Source: Clostridiales bacterium PH28_bin88 (GTDB lineage: Bacteria; Bacillota; PH28-bin88). From it: a DNA stretch of 64,000 nt. This document shows positions 9,326-18,559 of this stretch, one piece after another. The stretch spans positions 1 through 64,000 of the forward strand of contig LAKY01000058.1 in assembly GCA_000987045.1 (NCBI GenBank). Reading direction: 5' to 3'. Below the pieces are notes generated by a model. The model was not told where the DNA came from. It ran no database searches and saw only the letters and a program-made list of their open reading frames with translations. The translations under genes were made by a program, and so were the position numbers. Numbering within the stretch: the first letter of the stretch is position 1; each line of letters starts with the position of its first letter.

Positions 9326-9643
9326 CTATACGCAGCCGGTAGGCTTGGGCAGCCCGGCGATCTTGCAGGCGCCCTTGGCGGGGCCTGACGGGAACAGCGC
9401 ATAGATGGTCTTCAGATCATATCCCGTTTCCTTGCACAGCTTGCGGACCATGGGCGCGATGCCGTACTCCAGGTAGTAGTTGCGCAGGTAGTTGACCACC
9501 TTCCAGTGATCCTCGCTCATCTCAAATATTTCCTCGGTTTCCGCCAGGGCTTTGGCCAGCGCTTCATCCCACTTCGACGGGTCCTGGATGAAACCATCCT
9601 CGTCTACATCAAGCACCATACCACCAATTGTGATTTCAGGCAT
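9326..9643 (-). CDS. dsrC: DsrC, sulfur-carrier protein
   Basis: A 105-aa DsrC/TusE-family protein. The C-terminal arm ends GACKIAGLPKPTGCV and has both redox Cys residues, Cys93 and the penultimate Cys104, 11 apart as in functional DsrC. DsrC carries the sulfite-derived sulfur as a trisulfide from DsrAB to DsrMK. The ATG at 9643 is 8 nt after GGAGG; a GTG nine bases upstream lies inside that site. It follows dsrD by 17 nt, so dsrABDC forms one unit. Confidence 0.95.
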   Translation of the reverse strand: MPEITIGGMVLDVDEDGFIQDPSKWDEALAKALAETEEIFEMSEDHWKVVNYLRNYYLEYGIAPMVRKLCKETGYDLKTIYALFPSGPAKGACKIAGLPKPTGCV

Positions 9644-9660
9644 TCCATACACCTCCGTTG

Positions 9661-9864
9661 CTAGTAATTGCCTTTCAGGGTCACGTACGAAGTCCCCAGG
9701 TAAAGGAACTCCACCTGATCCTCCAGGGCCAGTTCCTTAACGGCCTGGTCCACCTCGGACTTCTTGACGTTCAGGGCGGTAGCGATGTCCCTGCTCTTTG
9801 CCTTGCCTTTTTTTAAATACTCCAGGATCCTCTGTTTCAACTCTTCTTGGGCCGGTTCGGTCAC
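9661..9864 (-). CDS. dsrD: DsrD, small winged-helix protein
   Basis: A 67-aa DsrD homologue, slightly shorter than the usual ~78 aa. It has a winged-helix pattern (EELKQRILEYLKKGKAKSRD, then KKSEVDQAVKELALED) and a C-terminal strand YLGTSYVTLKGNY. DsrD binds and allosterically stimulates DsrAB in characterised sulfate reducers. Its presence supports the reductive rather than oxidative direction of the pathway. The GTG start is preceded by GGGGGG at 9-10 nt, and the gene sits 17 nt after dsrB. Confidence 0.93.
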   Translation of the reverse strand: MTEPAQEELKQRILEYLKKGKAKSRDIATALNVKKSEVDQAVKELALEDQVEFLYLGTSYVTLKGNY

Positions 9865-9881
9865 GGTTTACACACCCCCCG

Positions 9882-10940
9882 TTACCACTTGAAGTTGGTA
9901 CTGGATCTGAAGGTCGGCACCGAAAAGATGAAGTCGTCGATGTGCTTGTCGGTGAACGGAATTTCCGCCAGTTTGAAGAACTTCTCCCAGCCGATGCGCT
10001 CGATCCACTCGCCCATCCGCTCGCCCTTCCGCGCGTTTTCCGCCCATACCTTGACGAGCTTCACCACGGCCTCGGTAACCTCGGGCCACCGGGGAGGATT
10101 GTTGGGCAGGAACGGGATGGCCAGCCTGGAGAACATGGGCGCGGTCCTGGCGTTGGAAACCTTTCCACCCACCAGGATCGCCAGGCCGTCGTTTTCCGGG
10201 TCCATGATGTCCATGGCCGGGCACATGGTGTAGCAGTTGCCGCAATACATGCACCTTTCTTCGTTGATGACCACGGTCTTTTCCTTGGGATTAGGTTTGA
10301 TAGCGGCAGTGGGGCAGCTGGCGATCAGGGTCGGGATTTCACAGGTCTTCTGCAGCTTCTCGTTATCGATCCTGGGAGCCGTGCGGTGGATGCCCAGGAT
10401 AGCGATGTCCGAGCAGTGAACCGCCCCACACATGTTCAGGCAGCAGGCCAGCGAGACCCTCAGCTTGGCCGGCAGCTGCATGGTGGTGAAATACTCGTGG
10501 ATTTCATCCATCACCGCCTTGACGATGCCGGAGGCGTCGGTGGCAGGGGTGTGGCAGTGGATCCAGCCCTGAGTGTGGATCATGTTGCTGATGGAGTTCC
10601 CGGTGCCGCCCACCGGCAGCCCTTTCTTTTGGAGTTCTACAACCAGGGGCTCCACGTTGTTTTGATCGGAAACCAGGAACTCGATGTTGTGCCGGCTGGT
10701 GAACCGCAAGTATCCGCCGCAGTATTGATCGGCCAGGTCACACACTTCCCGGATGAAGTCGATACTGACCAGCCTGGGGGACCCCACTCTCACGCTGTAG
10801 ACTTCCGCGCCTCTGTGGGAAACGTGTTTCAGCACGCCGGGTTTTAAGATCTCGTGGTACTTCCAGTTGCCGTAGTTCTCCTTGATCACCGGAGGCAGCA
10901 TTTCCCTGTAGTCAGGCGGTCCGATATCGATCGTGGGCAT
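9882..10940 (-). CDS. dsrB: dissimilatory sulfite reductase beta subunit
   Basis: A 352-aa sulfite reductase subunit. It contains the siroheme-[4Fe-4S] binding region ([15 protein letters not shown]) and an inserted ferredoxin domain ([12 protein letters not shown]) in the order usual for DsrB. With DsrA it forms the alpha2beta2 enzyme that reduces sulfite with DsrC as partner. The ATG follows GGGAGAGGTG and starts 38 nt after dsrA. Full length, no defects seen. Confidence 0.97.
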   Translation of the reverse strand: MPTIDIGPPDYREMLPPVIKENYGNWKYHEILKPGVLKHVSHRGAEVYSVRVGSPRLVSIDFIREVCDLADQYCGGYLRFTSRHNIEFLVSDQNNVEPLVVELQKKGLPVGGTGNSISNMIHTQGWIHCHTPATDASGIVKAVMDEIHEYFTTMQLPAKLRVSLACCLNMCGAVHCSDIAILGIHRTAPRIDNEKLQKTCEIPTLIASCPTAAIKPNPKEKTVVINEERCMYCGNCYTMCPAMDIMDPENDGLAILVGGKVSNARTAPMFSRLAIPFLPNNPPRWPEVTEAVVKLVKVWAENARKGERMGEWIERIGWEKFFKLAEIPFTDKHIDDFIFSVPTFRSSTNFKW

Positions 10941-10978
10941 TTATCTTCACCTCTCCCGTAATTTCTAGATTAGAGCCC

Positions 10979-12169
10979 TTATTTATTTACGTCTTCAGGC
11001 TGCCAGAAGACATACGGGTTGGCCCTGGGCCTGAACACCATTGCCGGAGAGGGCTCCAGCCCGACCTCCCGCAGGAAGGTCCCCATCCCCTTCCGGTAGA
11101 TGAGTTCCCCGATGCGCTCCCGGGTCTTGCCGTGCTCGTCCCACCACTCCCAGATCCTGCGCAGGAAATCCTTGACTTCTTCGTACGGGGGCTCCATTTT
11201 CATAAAGGGCACAATCACCCAGGACAAAAAGGCCGACTGCAAAATGGTGGCCTTGCCGCCGAGAAGGATGGTCGCCCCTCTTTCCTTGCCAGGGCTCAGC
11301 GCCTTGGGCATCTTGTTGATGCAGTGCATGCACCTGGTGCAGTCCTCGGCATTGAATTTCAGTTCCATTCCAGCGGTGTCCCATTCCAGCGCCCGGGTGG
11401 GGCACTTGTCGCACACCTCGGCCTTGATGTCCATACCGGCCCTGGCATATTCCTTCACCGCTTCGGCGTCGATGACGAGGGCGTCCCGCCAGGTCCCGAT
11501 GACAGAGCAGTCCGCCCGGGCGATGGATGCCACACAGTCGTTGGCGCACCCGGAGATCTTCAGCTTAAACTTGTAGGGCCACATGGGCCGGTGCAGCTCG
11601 TCCTGGAACTCGTTGGTGAGGTCATGACAGAGGTCCATGGTATCGATACAGGCAAACTCGCACCTGGCCTTGCCCACGCAGCAGCTGGGCGTCCGCAGGT
11701 CGGAACCGGACCCTCCCAGGTCGAACCCGGCGTCGCTGAACTCGTCAAAAGCGGGCTGGATATGCTCGGTAGTGGTCCCCAGGAGGATCACGTCTCCGGT
11801 GGAGCCGTGGAAATTGGTCAAACCGCTGCCGTGCTTCTCCCAGACATCACAGATTTTCCGCAATGCTTCGGTGGTGTAGAACCACCCGCTGGGCTGGTTC
11901 ACCCGCATGGTGTGGAACTCCGCCACGCCGGGGAACTGCTCCGGGCTGTCGGAATACCTGCCAATCACGCCTCCGCCGTACCCCTTGACGCCAACGATAC
12001 CCCCGTGCTTCCAGTGGCCTTTCTTGTCCACGTAGGACTGTTCCAGCTGCCGCATCAGGTCAGCGGCAGCCGGCTTCTTCTCCGCCGCCTTTTTCATTTC
12101 AGTCACAAAACTGGGCCACGGTCCCTTTTCCAGTTCGTCTAAAAGCGGCGTCTTCAAATCTTCGGCCAT
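10979..12169 (-). CDS. dsrA: dissimilatory sulfite reductase alpha subunit
   Basis: A 396-aa DsrA. The ATG at 12169 follows GGAGGTGGATGTA; an upstream in-frame ATG at 12208 has no site. Siroheme-cluster ligands are visible in [15 protein letters not shown] and [16 protein letters not shown], and a ferredoxin domain in CDKCPTRAL and DCTRCMHC. It is encoded 48 nt downstream of a small ferredoxin, and the promoter lies upstream of that ferredoxin. Length and motifs are those of an intact reductive-type DsrA. Confidence 0.97.
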   Translation of the reverse strand: MAEDLKTPLLDELEKGPWPSFVTEMKKAAEKKPAAADLMRQLEQSYVDKKGHWKHGGIVGVKGYGGGVIGRYSDSPEQFPGVAEFHTMRVNQPSGWFYTTEALRKICDVWEKHGSGLTNFHGSTGDVILLGTTTEHIQPAFDEFSDAGFDLGGSGSDLRTPSCCVGKARCEFACIDTMDLCHDLTNEFQDELHRPMWPYKFKLKISGCANDCVASIARADCSVIGTWRDALVIDAEAVKEYARAGMDIKAEVCDKCPTRALEWDTAGMELKFNAEDCTRCMHCINKMPKALSPGKERGATILLGGKATILQSAFLSWVIVPFMKMEPPYEEVKDFLRRIWEWWDEHGKTRERIGELIYRKGMGTFLREVGLEPSPAMVFRPRANPYVFWQPEDVNK

Positions 12170-12217
12170 TACATCCACCTCCGTATTTATTGATGTTGTC
12201 CCTCCCACAACTTGACC

Positions 12218-12406
12218 TTACAACTCCCTCACCGTGACAGCGCCGGACGGGCAAACAGCAACGCAAGATTCGCATCCCAAACACTCGGTGGCATCACCCG
12301 TCACCTCTGCCTTCTCTCCCGTGAGGCTCAGCAGGTCAACCGGGCAGGCCTCGGCGCACTCACCGCACCCTGTGCATTGTTCCTCGTCAATTGATACCAT
12401 GTACAC
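12218..12406 (-). CDS. 2x[4Fe-4S] ferredoxin
   Basis: A 62-aa bacterial-type ferredoxin with two cluster motifs (CTGCGECAEACPVD and CLGCESCVAVCPSG). A GTG at 12406 is 6 nt after AGAGGTGG and is preferred to the ATG two codons later. It is the first gene of the ferredoxin-dsrABDC unit, so it probably supplies electrons to or participates with the sulfite reductase system. The promoter and a LysR-type dyad lie 68-133 nt upstream. Confidence 0.9.
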   Translation of the reverse strand: MYMVSIDEEQCTGCGECAEACPVDLLSLTGEKAEVTGDATECLGCESCVAVCPSGAVTVREL

Positions 12407-12473
12407 AGCGATCCACCTCTCTTTCCTCCGGCTCTTCCGCAGCTGTATGTGAATGTGTTCACTCGCCACTTTA

Positions 12474-12539
12474 AGTTTAATAGAGGTTTGCACCCGTTGT
12501 AAAATTTGAATTAGTTATCATACCATTGGCAAAGCTAAT
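12474..12539 (-). promoter_or_regulatory. ferredoxin-dsrABDC promoter with LTTR dyad
   Basis: Minus strand: -35 TTTACA (12503-12498), 18-nt spacer, -10 TAAACT (12479-12474). The dyad ATTGGCAAAGCTAAT lies at 12525-12539, 27 nt from the -35 box. The segment from the dyad to -10 resembles 15301-15365 closely, including the shared TTGTAAAATTTG (plus strand). Regulation by the LysR protein encoded at 696-1658 is inferred. Confidence 0.65.
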
Positions 12540-12630
12540 GTGAGATAGTAAAAGGACAACCTTCTGGTGATTTTCAAAAAGCCCGGCACACGCCAGGCTA
12601 CCTGGGAAAAAAACATCTTCTTTGAGATTG

Positions 12631-12656
12631 GCCGGGAAGCGCGAACGCTTCCCGGC
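12631..12656. terminator. strong hairpin downstream of yeiH-like gene
   Basis: A perfect 11-bp stem GCCGGGAAGCG/CGCTTCCCGGC with a 4-nt loop, 18 nt after the stop of the exporter gene. The nearest T-run on the minus strand (12614-12608) is about 17 nt further on, so it is either a weak intrinsic terminator or an RNA-stabilising hairpin. Confidence 0.5.
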
Positions 12657-12673
12657 AACCGTTAGGAGACAAG

Positions 12674-13732
12674 TTAAATGCCGAGGATGCCGCCGAAGAT
12701 CAGCCAGCCTACCCCCAACGCCAGGGTGGTGTTAAAGATAGTAGCAATAATATAGACTACAAGCGGCTTTCCGCCAATCTGCTTCAGGGCGCCGAAGGCC
12801 AGCTCCAGGCCGATGCAAATGAAGGCCAGGTTAAAGAACCATTTCTGCATGTTTCCGATGGCTCCCAGGGCCTCCTTGGCAAAAAAGCCGGTGCTGGCAA
12901 GGATAGAGGTGATCATAAAGCCGAGGACGAACTTGGGGAAACGGTCCCAGATCACCTTGGCGCTTACACCCTGGCCGCTTTTCTCCACCTTGGTGGCGAA
13001 GTAAACCGCCAGGGCAAAAGCCACAAAGCCAATCAGGGCGTTTTGGGACATTTTCACGATGGAGGCAATCTTCATGGCCTCTTCACCGTGGATGGCCCCG
13101 GCCCCCACCACTGCCGCGGTGGTGTCAATGTTGCCGCCAAACCAGGCGCCGGCCACCTGCACCGGCAGGTTCCACTCTACAGCCAGCCAGGGCATCAGCA
13201 CCATCAGCGGCAGGGCGGTAAAGATCACCAGGGCGGTGATATAGGCCAGTTCCTCCTTCTTGGCCAGCACGGCGCCGGCAGCCGCGATCGCCGCCGACAC
13301 GCCGCAGACGGAAATGGCGGTGGCCATGGTGGCCTTCAGGGTGTCACTCAGTTTGAACTTCCCGCCCAACCAGTAGGTGAAGAAAAAGACGCAGGTGATC
13401 ATGATCAAACCCTGGACAATCCCCTTGGCCCCCACGGACATGACCTTGGTAAAGTTTACGCTGGCACCCAGCAATACCAAACCGATTTTCAGGAACAGTT
13501 CCGTCCGGATAGCGGGTTGAATGAAATCCTTTGTCCTGGTCGCACTCATGATAAGATTAGCCAGCAGTCCCAGGGCTGCCGCCCACAGGGGGTACTCCAA
13601 AGTGCCACTGACGTTTTTGCTCAGTTTATTGACTATAACGGCTAAAACCACAATGATGACCAACCCGATTATCGTCCCAGCGAGTTTAGAAGAAGGTTGG
13701 GGTTGAGCCTGTTGAACGGTTTTCACTTCCAT
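12674..13732 (-). CDS. YeiH-family putative sulfate exporter
   Basis: A 352-aa polytopic membrane protein of the YeiH/UPF0324 family (annotated in databases as putative sulfate exporter). It has about ten hydrophobic helices and the family segments ATAISVCGVSAAIAAAGAVL and AGAWFGGNIDTTAAVVGAGA. The ATG follows AGAAAGGAG. It lies directly upstream of the ferredoxin-dsr unit, which fits transport of sulfate, sulfite or a related anion, but no transport substrate has been shown by sequence. A 32-residue single-helix ORF precedes it. Confidence 0.85.
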   Translation of the reverse strand: MEVKTVQQAQPQPSSKLAGTIIGLVIIVVLAVIVNKLSKNVSGTLEYPLWAAALGLLANLIMSATRTKDFIQPAIRTELFLKIGLVLLGASVNFTKVMSVGAKGIVQGLIMITCVFFFTYWLGGKFKLSDTLKATMATAISVCGVSAAIAAAGAVLAKKEELAYITALVIFTALPLMVLMPWLAVEWNLPVQVAGAWFGGNIDTTAAVVGAGAIHGEEAMKIASIVKMSQNALIGFVAFALAVYFATKVEKSGQGVSAKVIWDRFPKFVLGFMITSILASTGFFAKEALGAIGNMQKWFFNLAFICIGLELAFGALKQIGGKPLVVYIIATIFNTTLALGVGWLIFGGILGI

Positions 13733-13788
13733 GTGCCTTCACTCCTTTCTTACTTTTCCATGGATTGTGAATTACCTTGTTCCGTCAC

Positions 13789-13887
13789 CTACCAGGGTAT
13801 GGTGGATTTCGTAATGACCCCCACTGCCGCCAGGACACAAAGCCCCAGCCCGAGAATGACCGCCCACCAGTCTTCATGAAGCTTCAC
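13789..13887 (-). CDS. 32-aa single-helix partner of YeiH-like transporter
   Basis: A GTG start at 13887 sits 7-8 nt after AAGGAGGG. The product begins [19 protein letters not shown], has one hydrophobic helix and ends TIPW. From memory of the family, an [10 protein letters not shown]-like segment resembles the first helix of longer YeiH proteins, so this may be the detached N-terminal helix encoded as a separate peptide 56 nt upstream of the transporter. The strong ribosome binding site and the short distance support translation. This is an inference; no homology search was run. Confidence 0.6.
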   Translation of the reverse strand: MKLHEDWWAVILGLGLCVLAAVGVITKSTIPW

Positions 13888-14198
13888 TGACAATCCCTCC
13901 TTCGTTGGTATAAGTTTCCGGCGGCGATACCTGAACTTCCTATGCATTCCCACCCCCCAGATTTATGCATCCGGGCGCAGGGCCTCTCCCATAAAGAAAA
14001 CTTGACTTGTGCCGAGCTTCAGCGAAGGCGGAAGTCCTAGCGTTGCACTTATGCCAACAGAAAGTTGCACTTTCTGTTGGTACAAGTTACGCTTTTCAGA
14101 ATGTCAAACAGAACAGTAATTTAATGGATAAAACTATCGTCATTTAAATTATTAGCTTGCGAGCACATTCACGTTCATCCGGTAACACATTCGCCGTT
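13888..14198. other. 311-nt gap with promoter and dispersed repeat
   Basis: No gene seen. At 13999-14095 is a dispersed element beginning AAAACTTGACTTGTGCCGAG, with CACTTATGCCA and a perfect hairpin CCAACAGAAAG/CTTTCTGTTGG around 14054-14080; a second copy is at 33.85 kb. On the minus strand, TTGACA at 14107-14102 could be a -35 box for the small ORF and transporter, but the LysR dyad seen elsewhere is not found at the 27-nt offset. Confidence 0.5.
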
Positions 14199-15203
14199 TT
14201 ACTGGATGATGCCTGTCACCACCAGTACCACAAAGGCCACGTAAAACATTCCCCCCACCATTAAGATATATGGAGTGAGGTATTTCTTAATCACTATTTG
14301 AAAAAAAACCGCTGCCGCCGAACCCAGGGCCAGCAGAGCGCTCAACAAGGCGCCGGTGGTCAGGTGCCACTCGGTGAAAGTTATCCCCAGTGCCGGGATC
14401 AACGAACTCTGAAACACCATGGCGCCGGTGATATTGCCCAGGGCCAGTGTGTCTTTTCCTTTACTGATCCAGATAATGCTGTTGAACTTCTCCGGCAACT
14501 CGGTAGCCACCGGGGCAATAATCAGGGCCAGGACAAACCGGGGAACCCCCACCAGTCTCGCAATGTTATCCACGCTATCGACAAAAATATGCGCACCCAG
14601 GACAATTGCTCCCAGGGCAGCCGCTACCTGCAGCAGGATAAGCCCCAGGTCAGGGGAAGTATTTCCGCGGGCTAAAAGCAGGGGACTCAGGTGCTCTTCC
14701 TCCACCTTTTTTTCTACTTTCAAGGTCTGGACCACGTAAACCGCATAGGCGAGCACCAGCAAACCAACCACAACCATCTTCCACCAGCGTACTTCGATAA
14801 ATGCAGCCAGCATGGCCATGGTATATACGATCAGGAAAAATCCCAGGTCCCGGCTCATCACGGAAGTGTCAAGGCTTAACCGGGGGAATTGTTCGCGCTT
14901 CTTACGGTTTGCGATCACCGCTACCCCTGTGATAAACATGGCCAGGGTGGCCAGCATAAAGGGCGCGCCCAGGATCGCCCCGATGCCGATCTCCTCCCCT
15001 GCCCCTTCCGCACCTAAGAAGATGGCAATAATCGGGATCATGGTTTCCGGCAGGGCAGTGCCCACGGCGGCAAGAATACTGCCCACGGCGCCCTCCGCCA
15101 GGTTTAACCTCTTTCCCAGCCATTCAATGCCATTGGTAAATACCTCAGCGCCGGCAAGAATAATTCCCAAGCTTACCATTAAGATGCCTGTGTCTAAAAG
15201 CAC
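14199..15203 (-). CDS. Ca2+/Na+ exchanger-family membrane protein
   Basis: A 334-aa CaCA-superfamily antiporter with the two inverted alpha repeats (EGAVGSILAAVGTALPETMI and LALIIAPVATELPEKFNSII). The acidic residues in each (PE) are those used for cation binding. About ten helices with a central cytoplasmic loop. A GTG start follows GGGGTG. It should exchange Ca2+ or another cation for Na+ or H+ across the membrane. Its promoter is almost a copy of the ferredoxin-dsr promoter, so it seems coregulated with sulfite reduction although the link is not obvious. Confidence 0.88.
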   Translation of the reverse strand: MLLDTGILMVSLGIILAGAEVFTNGIEWLGKRLNLAEGAVGSILAAVGTALPETMIPIIAIFLGAEGAGEEIGIGAILGAPFMLATLAMFITGVAVIANRKKREQFPRLSLDTSVMSRDLGFFLIVYTMAMLAAFIEVRWWKMVVVGLLVLAYAVYVVQTLKVEKKVEEEHLSPLLLARGNTSPDLGLILLQVAAALGAIVLGAHIFVDSVDNIARLVGVPRFVLALIIAPVATELPEKFNSIIWISKGKDTLALGNITGAMVFQSSLIPALGITFTEWHLTTGALLSALLALGSAAAVFFQIVIKKYLTPYILMVGGMFYVAFVVLVVTGIIQ

Positions 15204-15300
15204 AATTGTTCACCCCATTATCACGTTCTGTCCCGTTTGCTTTCTGACTTTCTGGCGGAGGCATAAGCATCATGTGAACACTTTCACCACATCATCTTCA

Positions 15301-15365
15301 AGTTTACGCCAGTCTACCCGGTTTGTAAAATTTGGATTAACAATGCCACCATTGAGAAAGCTTAT
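15301..15365 (-). promoter_or_regulatory. exchanger promoter with LTTR dyad
   Basis: Minus strand: -35 TTTACA (15329-15324), 17-nt spacer, -10 TAAACT (15306-15301), with a weaker dyad ATTGAGAAAGCTTAT at 15351-15365, 27 nt from -35. The sequence TTGTAAAATTTGGATTA and the flanking ACCATTG are shared with 12497-12527. Confidence 0.6.
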
Positions 15366-15380
15366 AGAGAAATATGATAC

Positions 15381-15403
15381 CCCCATAGGTATGTCCTATG
15401 GGG
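15381..15403 (-). terminator. hairpin at end of CoA-disulfide reductase gene
   Basis: A perfect 9-bp inverted repeat CCCCATAGG/CCTATGGGG with a 5-nt loop overlaps the TAG stop of the reductase gene. The downstream minus-strand sequence is only modestly T-rich (ATATTTCTCTAT), so termination is probable but not certain. Confidence 0.5.
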
Positions 15404-17099
15404 AGTTGGGCGTATCCTGCCACGCCGCTAGGCCGCCATCCATAAACTTGACGTCTGGGAAACCCGCCCCCGAAAGGATCCGGACCGCCTCGTATCCCCG
15501 TACACCCAGCTCACACAGTGTAATGATTTCTTTATCCCTTGGGACCTCCCTCATTCTCTGCCGCAATTCTCCCAGCGGGATGTGCAGTACCCTGCCGTCC
15601 CGGATCCCCCGGTCCTCCACTTCTTCCGGCTGGCGCACGTCCAGCAGCACAACATCCTTGCCTCCCGCCAGTCTCTCGCTGACTTTAGCGACAGGAATCC
15701 CTTCAGCCAGCCCAGCCGCCTTGTTGCGGGCGGTGTTGGCGGCATGGGCGGCCACGTCGATGGCCGTGGCAAAAGGCGGCGCATACCCCAGGTCCAGTTT
15801 GGCGATGGTATCCAGCGTACCCCCAAAGGTGATGGCAGTGGCCAGCACGTCCAGCCGCTTAATCGCCTCTCCTTCGCCCAAAACCTGGGCCCCCAGCAGC
15901 CGGCCGCTCCCGGCTTCCGCCACCAGCTTTACCATTAAACCGGAGTGCATCGGATAGTAGTGGGCGCAGTCGGTGGAGGGGGTAACCGCCGTGACCACCC
16001 GGTAGCCCAGGCGGCAAGCCTCCTGTTCTCCCAGTCCGGTACGGCCGGTATTCTGGTCAAAGGCCTGCAGGGCGGAAGTACCCAGCACGCCGCCGAAGCG
16101 TTCCCTGCGGCCGGCCAGGTTGTCCCCGATTACCCTCCCGTGCTTGTTGGCGGTGGAAGCTAAGGGCAGGTAGATCATCTCCCGGGATACCAGGTGCATG
16201 TTTTCCACGCAATCTCCCCCAGCGTAAATGACAGGATCGCTGGTCTGCAGGTACTCGTTGACATAAATGGCTCCGGTGCGCCCCAGCGCCAGTCCGGCTG
16301 CCTGGGCCAGGCTCACATTGGGCTTAACCCCGCAGGCAACGACCACCAGGTCCGCTTCCAATTCGCCCCGGGTGGTACTCACCCGCCTGACCTTGCCCTC
16401 GGCATCCCCATCCAGGGCCGTAACCCGGGTTGCTGTGAGGACCTCTACCTTCCTCTGCTCGATTTCCCGCCGTAAAATCACTGCCATATCATCATCCAGC
16501 ATGTTAGGCAGGATCTGGTCCTTTATTTCGACTACAGTAACTTTAATCCGCTGGCCTGCCAGGGCGTCAGCAACCTCCAGCCCGATGAGGCCGGCGCCGA
16601 TGACCACTGCTTGCCTGACCTGTTTACTCTTGATCAATTCCCGTATCCTTACTGCATCGTCAGGATGATGCAGTGTAAAGACATTTCGCCAGTGATTGAT
16701 GCCCTCGATGGCAGGTACCACCGGTTCGGCGCCGGTAGCCAGCACCAGCCGGTCATAATCCAGCCACCGGCGCTCGCCGGTTGGCAGGTCGACGACCGCC
16801 ACCCGCCGGTTCTCCCTGTCGATGGATTCCGCCAGCGTCCGGGTCAGCACCCGCACGTTCTTTTCCCGCAGGAAAAAGTCCGTATCTCGTACCAACCCTG
16901 CGTTGGTGGACACCAGTTGCCGCAGGTCCGGTACCAGGCCGCTCAAGTAAAAGGGTAGGCCGCATCCCCCGTAGGAGACCAGCCCGCCCCGCTCGATAAT
17001 AGTTATTTCAGCCTCCGGCAGCAAGCGCCTGGTCCGGGCTGCCGCTTTGGGGCCGGTGGCAACACCGCCGATGATCAGGATCTTATGACTGCCCTTCAT
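15396..17099 (-). CDS. CoA-disulfide/persulfide reductase with rhodanese domain
   Basis: A 567-aa flavoprotein. Residues 1-450 are a pyridine nucleotide-disulfide reductase: FAD motif ILIIGGVATG, a single redox Cys46 in SYGGCGLPF, and NAD motif VVIGAGLIGLEVA. The last ~95 residues form a rhodanese domain with active-site loop CELGVRG. This fusion is the CoADR-Rhd/Npsr type, which uses NAD(P)H to reduce CoA disulfide, CoA persulfide or polysulfide. In this context it may return sulfane sulfur to sulfide. The ATG at 17099 follows a GGGGTG-like site; 17126 is an alternative start. Confidence 0.9.
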   Translation of the reverse strand: MKGSHKILIIGGVATGPKAAARTRRLLPEAEITIIERGGLVSYGGCGLPFYLSGLVPDLRQLVSTNAGLVRDTDFFLREKNVRVLTRTLAESIDRENRRVAVVDLPTGERRWLDYDRLVLATGAEPVVPAIEGINHWRNVFTLHHPDDAVRIRELIKSKQVRQAVVIGAGLIGLEVADALAGQRIKVTVVEIKDQILPNMLDDDMAVILRREIEQRKVEVLTATRVTALDGDAEGKVRRVSTTRGELEADLVVVACGVKPNVSLAQAAGLALGRTGAIYVNEYLQTSDPVIYAGGDCVENMHLVSREMIYLPLASTANKHGRVIGDNLAGRRERFGGVLGTSALQAFDQNTGRTGLGEQEACRLGYRVVTAVTPSTDCAHYYPMHSGLMVKLVAEAGSGRLLGAQVLGEGEAIKRLDVLATAITFGGTLDTIAKLDLGYAPPFATAIDVAAHAANTARNKAAGLAEGIPVAKVSERLAGGKDVVLLDVRQPEEVEDRGIRDGRVLHIPLGELRQRMREVPRDKEIITLCELGVRGYEAVRILSGAGFPDVKFMDGGLAAWQDTPNSP

Positions 17100-17182
17100 C
17101 CAGCACCCCGCCCTTTCAGGAAGCAATTGAGAAGACCCGGTTAAGCATCAAACGGATTTAACGGCTTTATGCGCCTCCGGGA

Positions 17183-18559
17183 TCACAGCTCGAGGGCATT
17201 AGCCACCAGTTCACTTATTCCGGCAAACCTGACAGGCAACTTGAAGTAATTGATCAGGTCCCGGAATTGCCCTTTACAGTTGGAGCAGGCCAGGGCGACC
17301 ACCTCGGCGCCCGTCTCTTTAACCTGCTCGGCCTTGAGCCTGCCGTAAGCTTCCATCCGGAATTTAAGGAAGTCCCCTTTTGTCATGATGGCAAACCCGC
17401 TGCCCCCGCCGCAGCACAGGCTCATCTCCCGGTTTGGCTGCATTTCCCGGACATCCTGGCAGCTTGCCCTGAGTACCCTCCTCGGTTCCTCGTACAGGCC
17501 GCCTAGGCGCCCGAGTTTACAGGAATCGTGGTAGGTAACAGGCTGAGGATTTTTTGCCGGGTCCAGCCTGATCCTGCCCTCCCTGATCCAGTCATCCATC
17601 ACTTCTAAAATGCTTCTGATCTTGAAGGGCCTTTCGTCTTCAGGAATTATCCTGAGGCTCAGGTATTTCAACCCCTCGAAGGCATGACCGCACTCACCCA
17701 CCACCAGTGTCTTCACACCCAATTTCCTGGCGGTTTCGACCTGCGCCTGCAGCACCCTGGTAAACTCAACATCGCTGTAAAAAACCCCGTAGTTGACAAC
17801 ATCGTTGATTCCGGTATCCGGCGAGTTAAGGGTCCAGTCGGCGCCGGCGGCGTGAAACACCACTGCGGCTCCCATTACCGTTTCCGCGAAGGCCAGGTAG
17901 TCCCCGGCGTTATGCATCACCAGGTATTCGGCGCCCTCCTTGTCTACGGGTATTTGCACCTTGAGACCAAAGGTGTCTTCGATTTCCTCCTCCAGGAACT
18001 CCACCATGTCTCTGAACGCCCTCGCAGGGGTACCGGTCGCGTTACCGGCCCGAAGCTGAAGCTCGGTGCCGTTCATTTTCAGTTCCTCCGGGGCAATGCC
18101 GATAGCGTCCAGGATTTTTCTGCCTTCCCTGACGATCAACCCGTTATCGATGGCCAGCGGGCAGACGTAAGCACACCGGCGGCATACAGTACACCGGTAA
18201 AAGCTCTCCGCCAGCGCATTGAGCTTCTCCTCGGTCAAGTCCTCCGCGCCTGCCAGGCCGGGAAATTTCTTTCCGGCAAAGGTGAAGTACCTTTTATACA
18301 CTTTCCGCAACATATCCGCGCGGTAAGCGGGGTGATAGATTTCCTTTTTCCCGTTTTCCAGGTAGACAGGGCACACCTCCGCGCAGGTACCGCATTTTAA
18401 ACAATTATCCAGCGATAGTTGGAGCGGGAGCCAGAAAGTCCAGTTCGATTCTTTTCGCAGCGCATTTTTCATGGCAGCCAAAAACTTCTCTACCCTTGGC
18501 GTATCCGGCTGCAACGTGCGGTCCGGCAAAGCCCTGTATCCGTCAAGTACTTCTTTCAC
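17183..18559 (-). CDS. DsrK/HdrD-like Fe-S protein (paralogue)
   Basis: A 458-aa protein of the DsrK/TmcB/HdrD family. It has ferredoxin motifs CLKCGTCAEVCPVY and CTVCRRCAYVCPLA, then CCG-type segments HDSCKLGRLGG, SLCCGGGSG and LACSNCKGQF. The start overlaps the stop of the cytochrome b-like gene (ATGA), so the two form a two-subunit membrane complex like DsrMK or TmcBC. It is shorter than the DsrK at 5767-7410 and lacks that gene's repeat-derived tail. The partner oxidised in the cytoplasm may be DsrC or another thiol; this cannot be told from sequence. Confidence 0.88.
   Translation of the reverse strand: MKEVLDGYRALPDRTLQPDTPRVEKFLAAMKNALRKESNWTFWLPLQLSLDNCLKCGTCAEVCPVYLENGKKEIYHPAYRADMLRKVYKRYFTFAGKKFPGLAGAEDLTEEKLNALAESFYRCTVCRRCAYVCPLAIDNGLIVREGRKILDAIGIAPEELKMNGTELQLRAGNATGTPARAFRDMVEFLEEEIEDTFGLKVQIPVDKEGAEYLVMHNAGDYLAFAETVMGAAVVFHAAGADWTLNSPDTGINDVVNYGVFYSDVEFTRVLQAQVETARKLGVKTLVVGECGHAFEGLKYLSLRIIPEDERPFKIRSILEVMDDWIREGRIRLDPAKNPQPVTYHDSCKLGRLGGLYEEPRRVLRASCQDVREMQPNREMSLCCGGGSGFAIMTKGDFLKFRMEAYGRLKAEQVKETGAEVVALACSNCKGQFRDLINYFKLPVRFAGISELVANALEL

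Noticed and set aside
12497-12513. TTGTAAAATTTGAATTA as a Rex site at the dsr promoter
   Set aside because: The right half does not match (no CAA); the conservation is better explained as an extended -35 region of shared promoters.
13888-14198. LysR-type dyad upstream of the YeiH-like transporter
   Set aside because: No matching dyad at the 27-nt offset from the TTGACA box at 14107-14102.
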